64,000 nucleotides of DNA from Pseudo-nitzschia pungens (taxonomy: Eukaryota; Bacillariophyta; Bacillariophyceae; Bacillariales; Bacillariaceae). The stretch lies in assembly GCA_037355855.1 (NCBI GenBank), contig CM074766.1:1116001-1180000 (forward strand). Direction: 5' to 3'. Shown here piece by piece: positions 52,101 through 63,548 of the stretch (position 1 is its first letter; each line of letters begins with the position of its first letter). The notes under the pieces are model-generated. The model made no database searches, was not told the origin of the DNA, and worked only from the letters and a program-made list of their open reading frames with translations. The position numbers and the translations under genes were made by a program.

Positions 52101-53567
52101 ATGGAAAGAAGAAGCAACCGATTGCAGAATGGCAAGACGTTAGTCATGTCGATCGCTTGGGCAGCTGCCGCGCTGGTACTTTTGAGCAGCTGCGCCGTCG
52201 TCATTGAAACCGATGCTTTCCAACATCCATCACCGGTAACGCCGGTTGTGAAGCGTGTTCCACTGAGCAGAACGACATGGCCATTGCTGTCTCCCGATAT
52301 GCGAAATACGATGTTGCGATCTACTGCGACAGAGGCAGAAGAAACGTCAGCATCGAGTACACGGAATCCTTCGTCGATAAGCGAGCTTGAGGACCTCACC
52401 GATCCGGAGGGTGTGGTTTGCGCGAGAGGGGTTTGTGTCGTTGCGGAGGAAGGAGCACCCGAACTTTGCTACCTCGACGATGAACTCAACGAAGTGGTTT
52501 GCGAACCAAACCCCGACGAGATCATCCAGCCAGGCTTCACTGTGGCCTATATCTGGCCACGCGCCTTGCTGCTAATTTGCAGTGTCCTCTACGGGACAAA
52601 TTTCCCTCTTGGACGATTGATGAACGACGCATTACCAGCTAGCGCTGCTACATCCACCCGAATGATGCTGGCATCTGTAGCCTTGTCGCCCTTTTTATTC
52701 CAATTGAAACCAAGTCTGAGACAAACAGCGGCGCTTTGTGGAACATTTACGGCGTTGGGATACATCTCTCAATCAATTGCACTGGTCGATACTCCCGCAG
52801 CCACCGTCAGTTTCTTGGGTGCGTTGGTAGTCATTGTGTGTCCCGCACTGGCTGTGTTGGTCGACAAGAAGAAAATGGGATTCGCGGATGCCCCACAGAC
52901 TTGGATCGCGGCAATCACGTGTCTGGTTGGAGTAGGTGTGCTGGAACTTGGTGGAGATGAAGGCTTGGGCCAAGTAGGGTGGGGGGATGTTTGGTCGGTT
53001 TTGCAAGCTGTAGGATTTGGAACATCGTTCTTCATCACCGAGCGAATGATGGCGAAGGAGCCCTCGCAGGCATTGCCCATAACAGCGATGCAGTGTGCCA
53101 TGTCTGCCGCTTTTGCAGGCATCTGGGCTGCCCTGGATGGATTGGGATTCATGAACGGAGCCTTTTCCTTTGGCAGTCCACACGGTGCTTGGTTGATGGA
53201 CGAAAGTGTATCGTCAGCATTTACTCTCCCGGGACTCTTTTTCGATGAAAATCTCCGAAATGTTGCATTTGCTGCTGCATTTACCGGATTTGTGACCACG
53301 GCCGGCAATCGTGTCGGTGAAACGGTCGCCTTGGGGAAGCTATCATCCTCAGAAGCATCTGTCTTGCTTGCAACAGAACCCCTGTGGGCAGCGGTCTTCG
53401 CTAGTTTCTTGATCAACGAGCAATTGAGTCTCTGGGATGGTGTTGGCGGTGCCTTGATTGTTGCAGCTTGTGTCGCAACAGCTATTGATCCCGTATGGTT
53501 GAGAGAAAAGCTGCAGATTGAATACGGAGATGATGACGACAACGTCATCGCATCATCAACGGAATAA
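52101..53567 (+). CDS. EamA/DMT-family transporter with plastid-type presequence
   Basis: A 488-residue protein from the ATG at 52101 (the frame extends upstream only from a GTG). The N-terminus has a signal-peptide core (VMSIAWAAAALVLLSSCAVV) ending TDA|F40QHP, the diatom plastid cleavage pattern, followed by a Ser/Thr-rich transit-like stretch. An acidic, cysteine-containing segment (about 100-150: CARGVCVVAEEGAPELCYLDD) precedes ten predicted helices in two EamA repeats: first ALLLICSVLYGTNFPLGRLM through ITCLVGVGVLELGG; second VWSVLQAVGFGTSFFITERM through ASVLLATEPLWAAVFASFLI and VGGALIVAACVATAI. DMT proteins exchange metabolites or drugs across membranes; here the plastid envelope is likely, the substrate unknown. 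The sugar-phosphate-translocator signature is not evident. Confidence 0.85.
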   Translation: MERRSNRLQNGKTLVMSIAWAAAALVLLSSCAVVIETDAFQHPSPVTPVVKRVPLSRTTWPLLSPDMRNTMLRSTATEAEETSASSTRNPSSISELEDLTDPEGVVCARGVCVVAEEGAPELCYLDDELNEVVCEPNPDEIIQPGFTVAYIWPRALLLICSVLYGTNFPLGRLMNDALPASAATSTRMMLASVALSPFLFQLKPSLRQTAALCGTFTALGYISQSIALVDTPAATVSFLGALVVIVCPALAVLVDKKKMGFADAPQTWIAAITCLVGVGVLELGGDEGLGQVGWGDVWSVLQAVGFGTSFFITERMMAKEPSQALPITAMQCAMSAAFAGIWAALDGLGFMNGAFSFGSPHGAWLMDESVSSAFTLPGLFFDENLRNVAFAAAFTGFVTTAGNRVGETVALGKLSSSEASVLLATEPLWAAVFASFLINEQLSLWDGVGGALIVAACVATAIDPVWLREKLQIEYGDDDDNVIASSTE

Positions 53568-53855
53568 TGACATTCATCTTCCTCGAGATCAATTTGCGAT
53601 TCGTATGATGAACCATTTCTCAGACTTTTTTCATGTCACTTCAATATCTACTATTGTGTACATTTAGTTATTACTAATAGCGAAAATAAAATAGAAAAAC
53701 AATTTCACCTACTTTGAGCGAGTTGAGAGTCGATAGGGGTTAGTCCTATTACTGTACCAATGTTGGACGCAATCTTTTTTTCACAAAAATCTTTAAGATA
53801 GATTGAAATACAACACACCAAACAATCATCAAAATTCTGCTTTCTATTTTTGTCA

Positions 53856-53983
53856 TAGTAGTAGTAATAAGACTACTAGTACTACTAGAACGACAGTGAA
53901 CATTAGTATTGCTTGCTTGACAACATTCTCAACTAGGAAAAAAATAACCAGTATGTTATAGTACTACTAGTAGTACTACTAGT
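53856..53983. repeat. ACTAGT / TAGTAG tract
   Basis: Two clusters, near 53856-53890 (TAGTAGTAGTAATAAGAC, then ACTAGTACTACTAG) and near 53960-53983 (GTACTACTAGTAGTACTAC), of the same composition as 25241-25342. Confidence 0.7.
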
Positions 53984-54272
53984 AACGTGTAAGAAATTAG
54001 CCCTGCAGCAGTTGTTTGAGGGAGTCGCTGCTGCTTTTTGGTGACATAGCATTTCACTTATAAGAAAGCAGGAGATCGAATAATATAATTCTTTCAGAAT
54101 TTCTTACAGGCTTGTTTTCAAAATTGAATAAATTTTGCTTCATCTTGATTTTGCATTGTTGCTGGTATGTATTATATGTGAGCTCCAATACTCTGATCAA
54201 TGGATTGTCTGTGGCAAAACTTTAATAAGCAGTTGCTGTACCGGCGGTACTCCAGCAGAAAGATAGGATCAT

Positions 54273-54440
54273 AACTAGTACTAGCACTAGCATTGTTGTT
54301 TTGGTGTTCCCTGTTCGATGACCCTCCTCCAATGTTTGTCTGCTGCTGCTGCATGGTCATGCTTTGGTGCTGCTCTCATTCTTGTTGCAGTGCTAGTACT
54401 AGCTAGTACTACTACTAGTACTAGTAGTAGTAGCTACTAC
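54273..54440. repeat. ACTAGT / TAGTAG tract
   Basis: ACTAGTACTAGCACTAGC near 54275 and GCTAGTACTAGCTAGTACTA with ACTAGTAGTAGTAGC near 54392-54440. It again has palindromic potential. Confidence 0.7.
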
Positions 54441-55254
54441 TCCTATCCCAATCTCGTCCCTACTCTACTTTCTTGTAGTATTTCTTGTCACGCACGGCTG
54501 GTGTTGGTATCGAGTTGAGATGAGATGAGATGAGAAGATTCGGTTGTACCGGTACTGCGAGCAGACATTATCATCATTGAATCAAGACCAGAAGCGAAAG
54601 AAGTTGCTATTCTGCCTTACTACTATCATTGGTCATTGCCCTCGACCTTCGGGGAAACTTCATATTACTACCGTAGAACAATCCACGATTCAGCCTGGAC
54701 GGCCGTCCACATGATTTAGACGCATGCTGTCTGAAGAAACACACATTCCCTCTGTGGCACGACTCAAGACCATCGGAGCATTCTCGATCGGATGAGGCGG
54801 GAAACAATGGACGGCAATGATCTATTCCTGTATCCAATAGCATCCAGATGTGACTCGACTTTTAAGCGCCGCGATCAAAAATTGCATCCTTCGGAATTCG
54901 TTCAAAACAACACATACAGTCACACATAATCACTTTTTGTCACCCAACTCGTCATTGATCATTATGTGATCAATTGCTTCATAAAAGGTGCTTACGATTC
55001 TATGTAAGTTTATCCGGGAGTTGCTGCCAACTTTGCGCTTCCCACAGCAAGATTTCTATACCCACTGAGGTCACGCACGAATCACAAAATAATGAAAAGC
55101 GGTTGGGAAAGTACTTGTAATAGCTGCTGTTGTTCCAGTGGGAAACACGGTTGTCGTCGCCACTTTTTCAACGTCCCAAATCCTCAAAAAGAATCGAGAA
55201 AACGAAGCCGACCGCAAAATTAATTCTGACCTCGCGGCTTTATCCGCTTCTAAC

Positions 55255-57595
55255 ATGATTAGAAGTCTTGCTCCAACAAATCCTCCTGCGTCTGCCTTTG
55301 CTGCAGGGCGACGAACAAAAACCTCGGCAAGAAAAAGATTACAGTGGTGGCTTATCGGGACGACACTCTGCCTCACCATCCCAGTCATTTTAGGTTCGCA
55401 ATCAATTGCCGCAGCATCCGTTAGTTCAAATCCGCAACAGATAGACGCAACGGTAGATCACCTCTCTCGACGCGTGCGCTTTGGGGATGAGGAAAGCAGA
55501 ACCATTTGGGATGCAATTGACGAAAAAGAAAGCGCATTCCATCCGTTATCGTCGTCATCGCGCCCAAGAAAGCGCAACAATTCTTCGTCGGAGTCGCAGA
55601 GGAGTTCTGACGTCTCGCAACGTGAAGGAGGATCCCTGTCCGCCTTGCGCGGCCCGGTCGCTCAGAGCGAAAGAGCAGGAACGAAAAGAAGAGAGCACAA
55701 AAAACATCGAACCCTCCGACGAAGCCAAAAAACACCGTCTGTTGATTCGTTGCGATCATTACCCATCTCAAGACGAATGCCGCGTGAAATTTCTCTCCCA
55801 GTATGATAGCGAAAGCTCCGAGGGCAGTCCTTTTCGTCGAGGGCACGCCAGGGTCATTCATGATCTTGAATCAATTTCTGCGCTGGCGGTTGAAGTTGAT
55901 GGCCCAGCACTCGCCCGAGTGGAGTGCGACGGTCAGTTTCAATACTGGGAAGATTCGAAACGGCTGCCACTGGTGGTAGAAGGATCGATGAAATATCACA
56001 CTCCGCCCCGATTCGGGGAAGCTTCCGGCCATCGACACGCCCAAGAGAGAGATTTGTCGCAGGAACTCCCGTGGGGAGTAGGTGCCATTGGAGCTGAAGC
56101 CATCTGGAACAAGTACGACGTCAAAGGCAAGGGTGTAAAGATTTGCATGCTGGACACAGGGGTTCAGGCCTCACATGAAGACTTTCGCCAGTCGTATCTG
56201 GACGGGTACTACGGAAGCGAGTTTGTCTCGCCTCACTGGTACGAGGATGCCGCTGGGCACGGGACCCACATCACCGGAACAATTGTGGCTTCGAACAACA
56301 CGGTGGGGATAGTGTGAGTTTGCGAAGCTTGTGTCGTGCTGTGGTTTTGTGTCCACCGAGTTGCTTGATGCCTACGACTCTCACAGTACCCGTGTTCCTC
56401 TCTTGTTCCAGGGGGATCGCACCGGAAGCCGAAACTTTCGTCGTCCGCGTCTTTGATGACCGGCGAGAATTCTATGGGTTTGCAGGTGGGACCGCCTATA
56501 GTACCGACCTCATTGCCGCCGCTTCGATCTGCAAGGATCGGGGGGCCCACCTGATCAATGCCAGCCTCGGTGGCAGCAAGTACAACGCGGTCGAGGAAGC
56601 GTTTTTTCAGCAATTGTTGTACGAGCACGGTATCGTCACGGTTGCGGCGGCGGGGAACCAGGGAACTTCCAAAAATATGTACCCCGCGGCCTACGATGGG
56701 GTACTGAGTGTCGGTGCTTCTGACAGAGAGTTTGAAAAGGCTCGGTTTTCAAATTGGAATCCCGAGACTACCGATGTGTTGGCTCCGGGTAAGTAGGTGG
56801 CAACGGTGGAAAGCTCTATACAGAACAGATTGGCAATTGGAGGCTGATCGATCACTGGAGGTAGTGGCGTTACTAGAATTATTGTTGCTGTTCTTATTCT
56901 AACTTGTTTGCTTTCTTTGGATACTCGCTACCCTAAACCTCAAAATCAACATAGGTGTTGATATTTTGAGCACGTTCCGAGACAACAGTTACGCCACATT
57001 CAGTGGAACTTCCATGGCGGTTCCACACGCTACCGGAGCTCTGGCGCTTATGCTGAGTTTCGTACTGAAGACGAGAATGACTTCCAGCGCAGAGGAACTT
57101 GTCCAAGCGCTCAAACAAACAACCGTGACTGCAGACGGAGAGGAACCCAGCAATGATTCCTCATCCTCACCTTCCATGGGAGTTATTGACGCGGAAGCTG
57201 CCATTCGATACTTGGTGAGCGATCGGGCAGCGGCGGAAAATCGTTTGTTTCCTCTGTCCCATTCAGAATCGAACGATGTAGAAATCGACTGCTCTCATCC
57301 ACTCACTCTAACCGTGGTGACGGATTCCAAGGCCGAGGAGACGGAGTATCGATTGACGCGTCTTACCGACAATCACGACCTCTGGAACGCTCCTGCTAAT
57401 ACATTGGGAAACTTTGCCACGTACACGGAGCTAGCTTGCCTCGAAACTATCAACGTTTGCTATCGGTTGATAGTTCGGGACGGTGGTGGAGACGGGATTT
57501 CGGAAGGGGGGTACCTCGAGATTGCTTTCGACGGGAAAGAATTGTATCGGGGTGGAAACTTTGGCGGCGGAGGGGTTCTAGACTTTTGTGCTTGA
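55255..57595 (+). CDS. subtilisin-like serine protease (S8), secretory
   Basis: The exons clearly joined are the one ending 56313, then 56412-56788 and 56955-57595; introns are 98 bp (GTGAGT to TTCCAG) and 166 bp (GTAAGT to ACATAG). The triad is complete: Asp in CMLDTGVQ (codon 56153), His in GHGTH (56258) and Ser in SGTSMAVPHATG (57011), with the oxyanion Asn in AAAGNQG (56656). The pre-domain includes a hydrophobic segment (WWLIGTTLCLTIPVILG) that may be a signal anchor, and a charged propeptide. The C-terminal domain carries VRDGGGDGISEGGYLEIAF with paired cysteines. The 5' part changes frame between 55460 and 55660; a 55-bp intron at 55545-55599 would join the signal-bearing frame to the protease frame. 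Start at 55255 (ATG) is therefore provisional. Confidence 0.85.
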
Positions 57596-58682
57596 AGTGT
57601 TCAGGTCCCAATGATTTCTTCTGTCACTATTTTTCCTACGGGGTTGTATGGGGAATGTCGTTACTTCCATCACTACAATACAGGGAGCAAATGAACGAAT
57701 CAATCGGTTGGCCGTATCTTAATTTCCCACCGCAACATAAGGCACGGGCACGCATCGTAGATTGTTGGTCTGTCCTATTTCACAAAAATTGATTTGAACA
57801 TAGCATAGTTTAGAAAGGTAATACGAGTACACGTACTGCCTTCGTGGTAGCGAATTTTCCCACATCGTTCCTTCTTTGCTTCTTCGTGAACCTTAGAACA
57901 ATTTTTGTCGGGCACCTTCGGACAAAAGGCATTGAACAATACGGGTACCTAGAACGTAGGTGTCAAATTCTGGATGAAACTGAAGTGTTTCAGGACTTAC
58001 GAGATGTGTGTCTATGAATGAATCAATCATCGGCGTACACGAGGTTCGCAAAAGTCTGAAAAGTTACACACGAAATTCGGAGTCGTCGGCAGCAGGGATC
58101 CTACCGTCGACGAATGATGAAACAAATCACTTCAAATTGTCGAATCAAATTTGTATTTCAACGATTAAAATATCGCTGACACATGGGATTGAGGGTGGGC
58201 CAATGATGTATGCGCAAGAATAGTAGATGCATCGTGAGGGAAAAACTTAATCACACACGAATAATTGGGAGGAGTTACGAGCAAGCACTTGGAGACGGTG
58301 GCGTAATTGTAGGGAAACAATTTTGTTTTCAACGAGGAGATGTCACGCCCTCTTAACTTTCTCTTTCACACAAAAGGATCGATTCAAATGGGAACAAAAA
58401 AGAGCGCGGGATAGCACATTTGGCAGTTGGGGAACTACCAACCTGTAGGTTGAAACAAAGGTCACATGAATCGCACGGAAACGATTTTCTGCTCGAGAAA
58501 GAGAACCAAAGAATCTGCCTCTGGTAGAGTATCATAAAACGTTGCGTTCCAAAGCCAGTTCTTAGTTTGTATCATTGGTCGGAACCTATTGGCAAGCAAC
58601 GATCCTCTCAATCATTTTTCATCATCTTGTTCGAGACCATTCCTTTTGCTTCAACCGTAAACCATATTGTGGAGATACCACC
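57596..58682. other. intergenic spacer
   Basis: AT-rich DNA between the subtilase stop and the mucin-like gene. The frame 58008-58223 is short and not convincing. No repeat array is seen. Confidence 0.5.
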
Positions 58683-60492
58683 ATGAAGATTCTTATTGCG
58701 TGTATTGCTTTTTGTTGTGTCTGGTCTGTCAATGGGCAAGGCGAGTGGTCGGGTTTCCGGAAGCATCGGAGCACGCCACAACGAGACAGAGTAGCGGCGA
58801 AGAGAACTAGCAATAGCGATCGACGATTCATCGGGTGGAGAAAGCACCTCGATCTATTTGACAGGTACGAAGCAACGACCGAGATATTGCGGTTGATTCC
58901 CGGTGACCGTACTCATCACCCACTCAATCAATCACTCACGGGTACTCATTCACATTCGTTGCTTTTCGTAACAGCTTCGAGGATATGTTGGAGGTCCGCC
59001 GAGTCACGTACGAAATTTCGATGTCCTTCTCCTTCTCCTTGTCTAGTGAATCCAGTCCGGAACCTAGCTCAACTGAATCTAGCCCGACAGGATCTACCCC
59101 AACTGATTCTACCCCGACCGGATCTGCCCCAACTGAACCTAGTCCGACCGGATCTGCACCGACTGGATCTGCCCCAACTGAACCTAGTCCGACCGGATCT
59201 GCACCGACTGGACCTGTCCCAACTGAACCTAGTCCGACCGGATCTGTCCCGACTGGAGGTGCCCCAACTGAACCTAGTCCGACCGGATCTGCACTGACTG
59301 GATCTGCCCCAACTGAACCTAGTCCGACCGGATCTGCACCGACTGGACCTGTCCCAACTGAACCTAGTCCGACCGGATCTGTCCCGACTGGAGGTGCCCC
59401 AACTGAACCTAGTCCAACTGCATCTACCCCGACCGGATCTGCCCCGACTGAATCTAGTCCCACCGGATCTGTAATGCCCGGACCATCCAACCCCACCGAA
59501 CCGTCCAGTCCATCACTGACGCCCAGCCCTGTTTCTACCGCCGCGCCATTCGACCCACCCATCACTCCAGAGCCCCCCGCCACTCCTTCGTCTTTCGCAC
59601 CGCCGACCCCCGGCCCGACTGTGCCACCAACCACCAGCGGGCCCACTGCGGGTTCACCCGTCGAGGATGACGCTGGTGATTCCGCCACGAGTCCGTCGTT
59701 CCCGATAGTACCCGCCAACGCTTCCGACTGCCTGGACACGAACGAGCTCAAGTTGGGAGCCGCGTCGGACAATGGTACGATTGCGGTACCCCTCGACATG
59801 AGTTACAATGTCGAAAGCACCAGCGACTCGATGGATGACTTTTCGAGCGAAGTGGAGTACGAACTGATCCGGACGGCAGCACTTGCCATTTTTGGGTGCA
59901 ATCCGGAAATTGGTGACAAGATTGCTCCCAATACCCAAGAAATCGTCAATGGTACGGAACCCATTGCGGTTGCTTTTGCGCTGCTGGTGCATGGAATTTC
60001 ATCGGATTTCTCACGCCTTTTTTTTCGTTCTTTCTTTCTTTCTTTCCGAAACATGCCTCTTTCCATTCAGCAACCTGTGATCCACTCACGGATGTCGAGA
60101 ACAATTGTTTTGTAATGCAGACAATGTTTGTGATGTGGGTGGAAGGGGATTCAGTAGATCCCGACGTTGCCGCGTACGACGCATATTCTGCCATCAAGGG
60201 CCAAATGGAAGATGGGAGCTACGCCGAGTCGATTGATCCGGTGGAGTCGATCCAATTCGTGAGCCCTCTGCCGCTGATCAAACCTTCTAGCGCTGGGAGC
60301 GGGGGCAATCCATCGGAGCAGGTGGATACTTCCGACCTGCAGCGGAGTGTCGACGTGAGTGGCTGGACCATTGGGTTCTCGGTGGCGTCCGTGATGGGTG
60401 GCTTTGTCTCCCTCCTGGTGTATGCTCGATCCCGCAAGCGGCGTCGTGCCCTCCAGGAGGAGACCACGCCATGGGTGAATCCAGGACAATGA
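58683..60492 (+). CDS. mucin-like type I membrane protein with Pro/Thr/Ser repeats
   Basis: Three exons, 58683-58864, 58975-59951 and 60071-60492, give 526 residues with the frame kept at both junctions (introns 110 and 119 bp; donors GTACGA and GTACGG). The signal peptide is ILIACIAFCCVWSVNG. After a short basic region and FEDMLEVRRVTYEISMSF comes a Pro/Thr/Ser-rich stalk of about 180 residues built on PTEPSPTGSAPTGSA units. The next domain (LDTNELKLGAASDNGTIAVP, NATCDPLTDVENNCFVMQTM) contains cysteines and an N-x-T site and was probably extracellular. One helix near the end (WTIGFSVASVMGGFVSLLVY) is followed by basic ARSRKRRRALQ, the cytosolic tail. It is probably a heavily O-glycosylated surface protein. 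No enzyme domain is recognised. Confidence 0.8.
59131..59445 (+). repeat. 45-bp coding tandem repeat with 135-bp higher-order unit
   Basis: AACTGAACCTAGTCC recurs at 59131, 59176, 59221, 59266, 59311, 59356 and 59401, exactly 45 bp apart. Units differ in their second half (GSAPTGSA, GSAPTGPV, GSVPTGGA), and this set of three recurs in the same order, giving a 135-bp higher-order repeat. Confidence 0.92.
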
Positions 60493-62137
60493 TGACGCTG
60501 CTTCTGTGCTCTAGTGCAGCGTCCTTTTGTGCCTCCGGGGTCCTGTATCGGTGCGGCGATGTGTTATGGCCACAGAAGTTACCAGTACGAATTACAGAAA
60601 TTTACGAACCGTGCATGGATACGAGTGGCATCTTTTGGAGCGGGTGATGTTTTGTTGGGTGTCACGCGGAAGTGACTCGCAAAATATCTTTTGAGATTGA
60701 TTGAATCACGTTTCGATCCTTCGATCCTTCGATCCTTCGATCCTTCGATCCATCATCCCTTCTTCTTGGGGACAAGCCACAGGAAGGATTTCGAACAGTT
60801 CACCATGTTATTACTATTAGTACTATTATTATTAATTTTGGAACGATAGTTATCTAATTTCATTATTGCATGACAGAGATTCCTTCATACAATCTTTCAT
60901 TAGTTAAGATACAAAAGCATGATGTCCTCGTCGTATTTTGCTGTCAGAATTTACACCGTTGGGCATTTCTCTTCAACAAACAAGTCCTTCTTTCTCTTTC
61001 ATATCTAGTAGTATTGTCTACCGAAAACATGATGTCCTCCAAACTATAGTAGCTACCCTGTTTTGTTATTGTTTGGAGAACCACCACTCACTTTGTGACG
61101 CCAATTTTTAATTTTTCTCCAGGGGTTGGTTCTCGATACTACAAAATACTTCTTGGTGCGCATTCTCTGTTCGATTGGTTTCGAATGATAAAACCGTGGT
61201 ATCACTAGTATTATACTAGTATAATGCGTGTAGTAGTACTATAGAGCGGTAGCAGTAGTAATGGGATTCGGCCACTGCTGGTTATTGCCAAGGCACTCCC
61301 GCCGGAGACGCTCGAACCATGCCCCGGACCCCATGGAACGAGCGAGCGCGTCCGGTGCTCGGGAAGCCGCAAGAATCCATCGCGGGTCTCTCTCGAGCTC
61401 AAATCATTGATTGAGACCTACACCGGGGATTGGCACACCGAATCGCTCCATGCATCGAGGATCGCTTTGCCCGTGGTGGTAGCAGAGAGAATTCCGGGAC
61501 CTACCCTTCGAAACGATATTCCCTTGTTGTTCGGACAGAGCCACAAGAGCCCCCAGATCTCTACCGGTAGTCCAAGATTCATTCATTCCACCGCCCTCTC
61601 GGGATCAATCGTCCCGCGACAACAAGGAATCCCCGGGAGACACACAAGAACGGGCATGCCGCCGGTTTGGACGGTTCTGCGTTCCCATCACGAGTCTATG
61701 GACCCAGACATCGCGGCATTGACGTTGATGATAGTGTAGTTGTTGTACCGAATACGACCCAGTGTGGGCGGAACAACACTTTGAATGATTGGATTCGCTC
61801 CGTCCGACCCCGTTGCCGTCTCCGGAACACGGACCAGCAAATTGGCGCCGACTCCTCCCCCCGGAGGAGTCGACTCGGAACCAACCCGCTACTATCGGAT
61901 GCGATGCTGCAAGACTGCACGAGGAGCCTTTTCTCCAACAGGGTTTGGTTTGGTTTGGTTGCCTGCATCGATCCATCCATCCATCCATCGTACTCCACTG
62001 CACCACCGCGCGTTTCGTCACCCCACGGACCGCTCGAAACGCGTGTGATGGGTGGGTGGATGCATGTATTGATGGATGGATCTATATAGATGGATTGCCA
62101 ACACCCACCACTCGTCGTCTCTCTCCCACGACACGTC
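60493..62137. other. intergenic region
   Basis: It contains a TCGATCCT array at 60713-60750, a palindrome-rich stretch (ACTAGTATTATACTAG near 61204), a GC-richer part at 61250-61700 with frames on both strands that show no family, and a CATC array near 61970-61990. No gene is recognised. Confidence 0.45.
60713..60750. repeat. 8-bp tandem repeat (TCGATCCT)n
   Basis: Between four and five copies of TCGATCCT lie downstream of the mucin-like gene. Confidence 0.9.
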
Positions 62138-63064
62138 CTACCGGTTGCGCTCGTGATCGCGCTCGTCCTCTTCCTCGCGCTCGTCGTCCCCCACCCGCAG
62201 AATCTGCTGCGTCCGGCTCTTGATCAGCTCCTTGATCCGCGGATCGTTCATGACCCCCAGGACCGCGTGCTTAACGGCCGCATCCAGCGGGGGCTGGGCC
62301 AGCGGAATGGCGTTGGACACCGTGGTCACGATCGTGGTCCGGAGGGTTCCCGAGGAGAACAGCCCGAGGACGATCGGCAGGAACGAGGCCCGGACCGTCT
62401 CGGAAACGAGGAGGCTCTCGCCGATTCGGACCAGCTGCGCGTTGCCGAGGGCCGTGGCGTCCGGGGGCATGCGGGGGAGCTTTTTGCGTTCGTCGACGTC
62501 GACGTTGTCGTTGTCGTTGTCGACGTTGTTGTAGTCGTTGCCCGTGTTGGCCCCGAACCGGAGACGGGGTTGTAGTTGTAGTTTTCCTTGTCCTCGCGGT
62601 TGCTGAGATTGCTGTTCCTGGTCCGGATAACCGTTCTGATGTTGGAGTTGTTGTTGTTGTTGTTGTCCTTGTCCCTGTCCTCGTCCTTCTCTTTGTTGCT
62701 GTTGCTCCTGAGCGTGCTTGGTGCCCACCAGGTAGGCATCGCGCTGGTACCGGAGGCTCGAAAGGGCCGATCCGTACAACCCCGGGAGGCGCTCGCGGAC
62801 CGAGTCCCTGGGAAGGTGCCGGTCCAGAAGCTTCCGGACGACCGGTCCGTCGGGATCGAGGTGCTCGCGGAGTCCCACGACAGCGCGATCGGCGAGGAGT
62901 CCGATCAGGTCGTTCCGGGGTCCCGCTGCAAAGGCGGCCGTCCAGGACCAGCGGGGAAACGACGGGAGCCACCACTCCTGGGCCTTGCTGGTGGTAGTAC
63001 TATTGTGGTTGTGGTTGTGGTTGTGGTTGTGGTTGGGGGGTGGATCGGATTGGATTCCGCTCAT
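62138..63064 (-). CDS. hypothetical protein with HN and Q repeats
   Basis: A 308-residue protein from an ATG at 63064. An HNHNHNHN run near the N-terminus is coded by a GTTGTG microsatellite, and Gln-rich and Asp/Asn-rich stretches fill residues 115-200. Two conserved-looking parts remain: PSFPRWSWTAAFAAGPRNDL followed by VVGLREHLDPDG and ALSSLRYQRDAYLVGTKHA; and, after the linker, LGNAQLVRIGESLLVSETVR, then FLPIVLGLFSSGTLRTTIVT and HAVLGVMNDPRIKELI. The C-terminus is very acidic and basic (DDEREEEDERDHERNR). There is no signal peptide. No family is recognised. Confidence 0.65.
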   Translation of the reverse strand: MSGIQSDPPPNHNHNHNHNHNSTTTSKAQEWWLPSFPRWSWTAAFAAGPRNDLIGLLADRAVVGLREHLDPDGPVVRKLLDRHLPRDSVRERLPGLYGSALSSLRYQRDAYLVGTKHAQEQQQQREGRGQGQGQQQQQQLQHQNGYPDQEQQSQQPRGQGKLQLQPRLRFGANTGNDYNNVDNDNDNVDVDERKKLPRMPPDATALGNAQLVRIGESLLVSETVRASFLPIVLGLFSSGTLRTTIVTTVSNAIPLAQPPLDAAVKHAVLGVMNDPRIKELIKSRTQQILRVGDDEREEEDERDHERNR

Positions 63065-63457
63065 GGCGAATGAATCAATCGTGTCGGGAGGAAGGATTGG
63101 ATGGAAATATGGAAATACCAGTAGGTATTTTTTGTGTACCGGTATGTTGCGTGTAGGCTATGTTATGTTATGTTATGTTATGTATTGTTTGGATGCAAGG
63201 ATCGAAGGAGTGAGTCGGTCGCCTCCCGATTACGAAGTATTTTGTTCGGCCACGAATTGCCAGGCGGTTCGAGAAAACGATAGCGAGGACAATCAAGCAA
63301 CACAAGCCAATCGATCTCCATCGATCGCTCGATCGCTCGGAGGGAATATGTGAGTGAGTGAGTGAGTCGGTCAACAAGTTGCGTTTCCGAAAATGACATC
63401 CAAAAGATTCATTCGAAACGGATGGTTCCTTCAAACTCGTCTGCAACGGTATGTGTT

Positions 63458-63506
63458 TGTTGGTTGGTTGGTTGGGTGGTTTGTTTGTTTGTTTGTTTGT
63501 TTGTTG
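63458..63506. repeat. (TTGG)n and (TTTG)n tetranucleotide arrays
   Basis: Four TTGG units are followed, after GGTGG, by about six TTTG units. Confidence 0.9.
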
Positions 63507-63524
63507 GAGCAGGGAACAACCGAT

Positions 63525-63548
63525 GATGGATGGATGGATGGATGGATC
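63525..63548. repeat. (ATGG)n array
   Basis: Five to six ATGG units in the terminal spacer. Confidence 0.9.

Larger units (their letters stand above)
53568..55254. other. intergenic region with ACTAGT tracts
   Basis: A 1.7-kb stretch with ACTAGT tracts (listed) and no firm gene. A 66-codon ATG frame at 54318 has a signal-like start, but most of it is coded by the ACTAGT tract; a 78-codon ATG frame at 54607-54843 (minus) has several cysteines. Neither is supported well enough to annotate. Confidence 0.5.

Noticed and set aside
61260..61345. GGTTCGAGC box on the minus strand, like a tRNA B box
   Set aside because: No T stem or acceptor stem pairs around it.
61404..62021. Overlapping frames on both strands in the GC-richer spacer at 61.4-62.0 kb
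   Set aside because: None has a recognised motif, and they are interrupted by CATC and TTTGG arrays; kept as intergenic.
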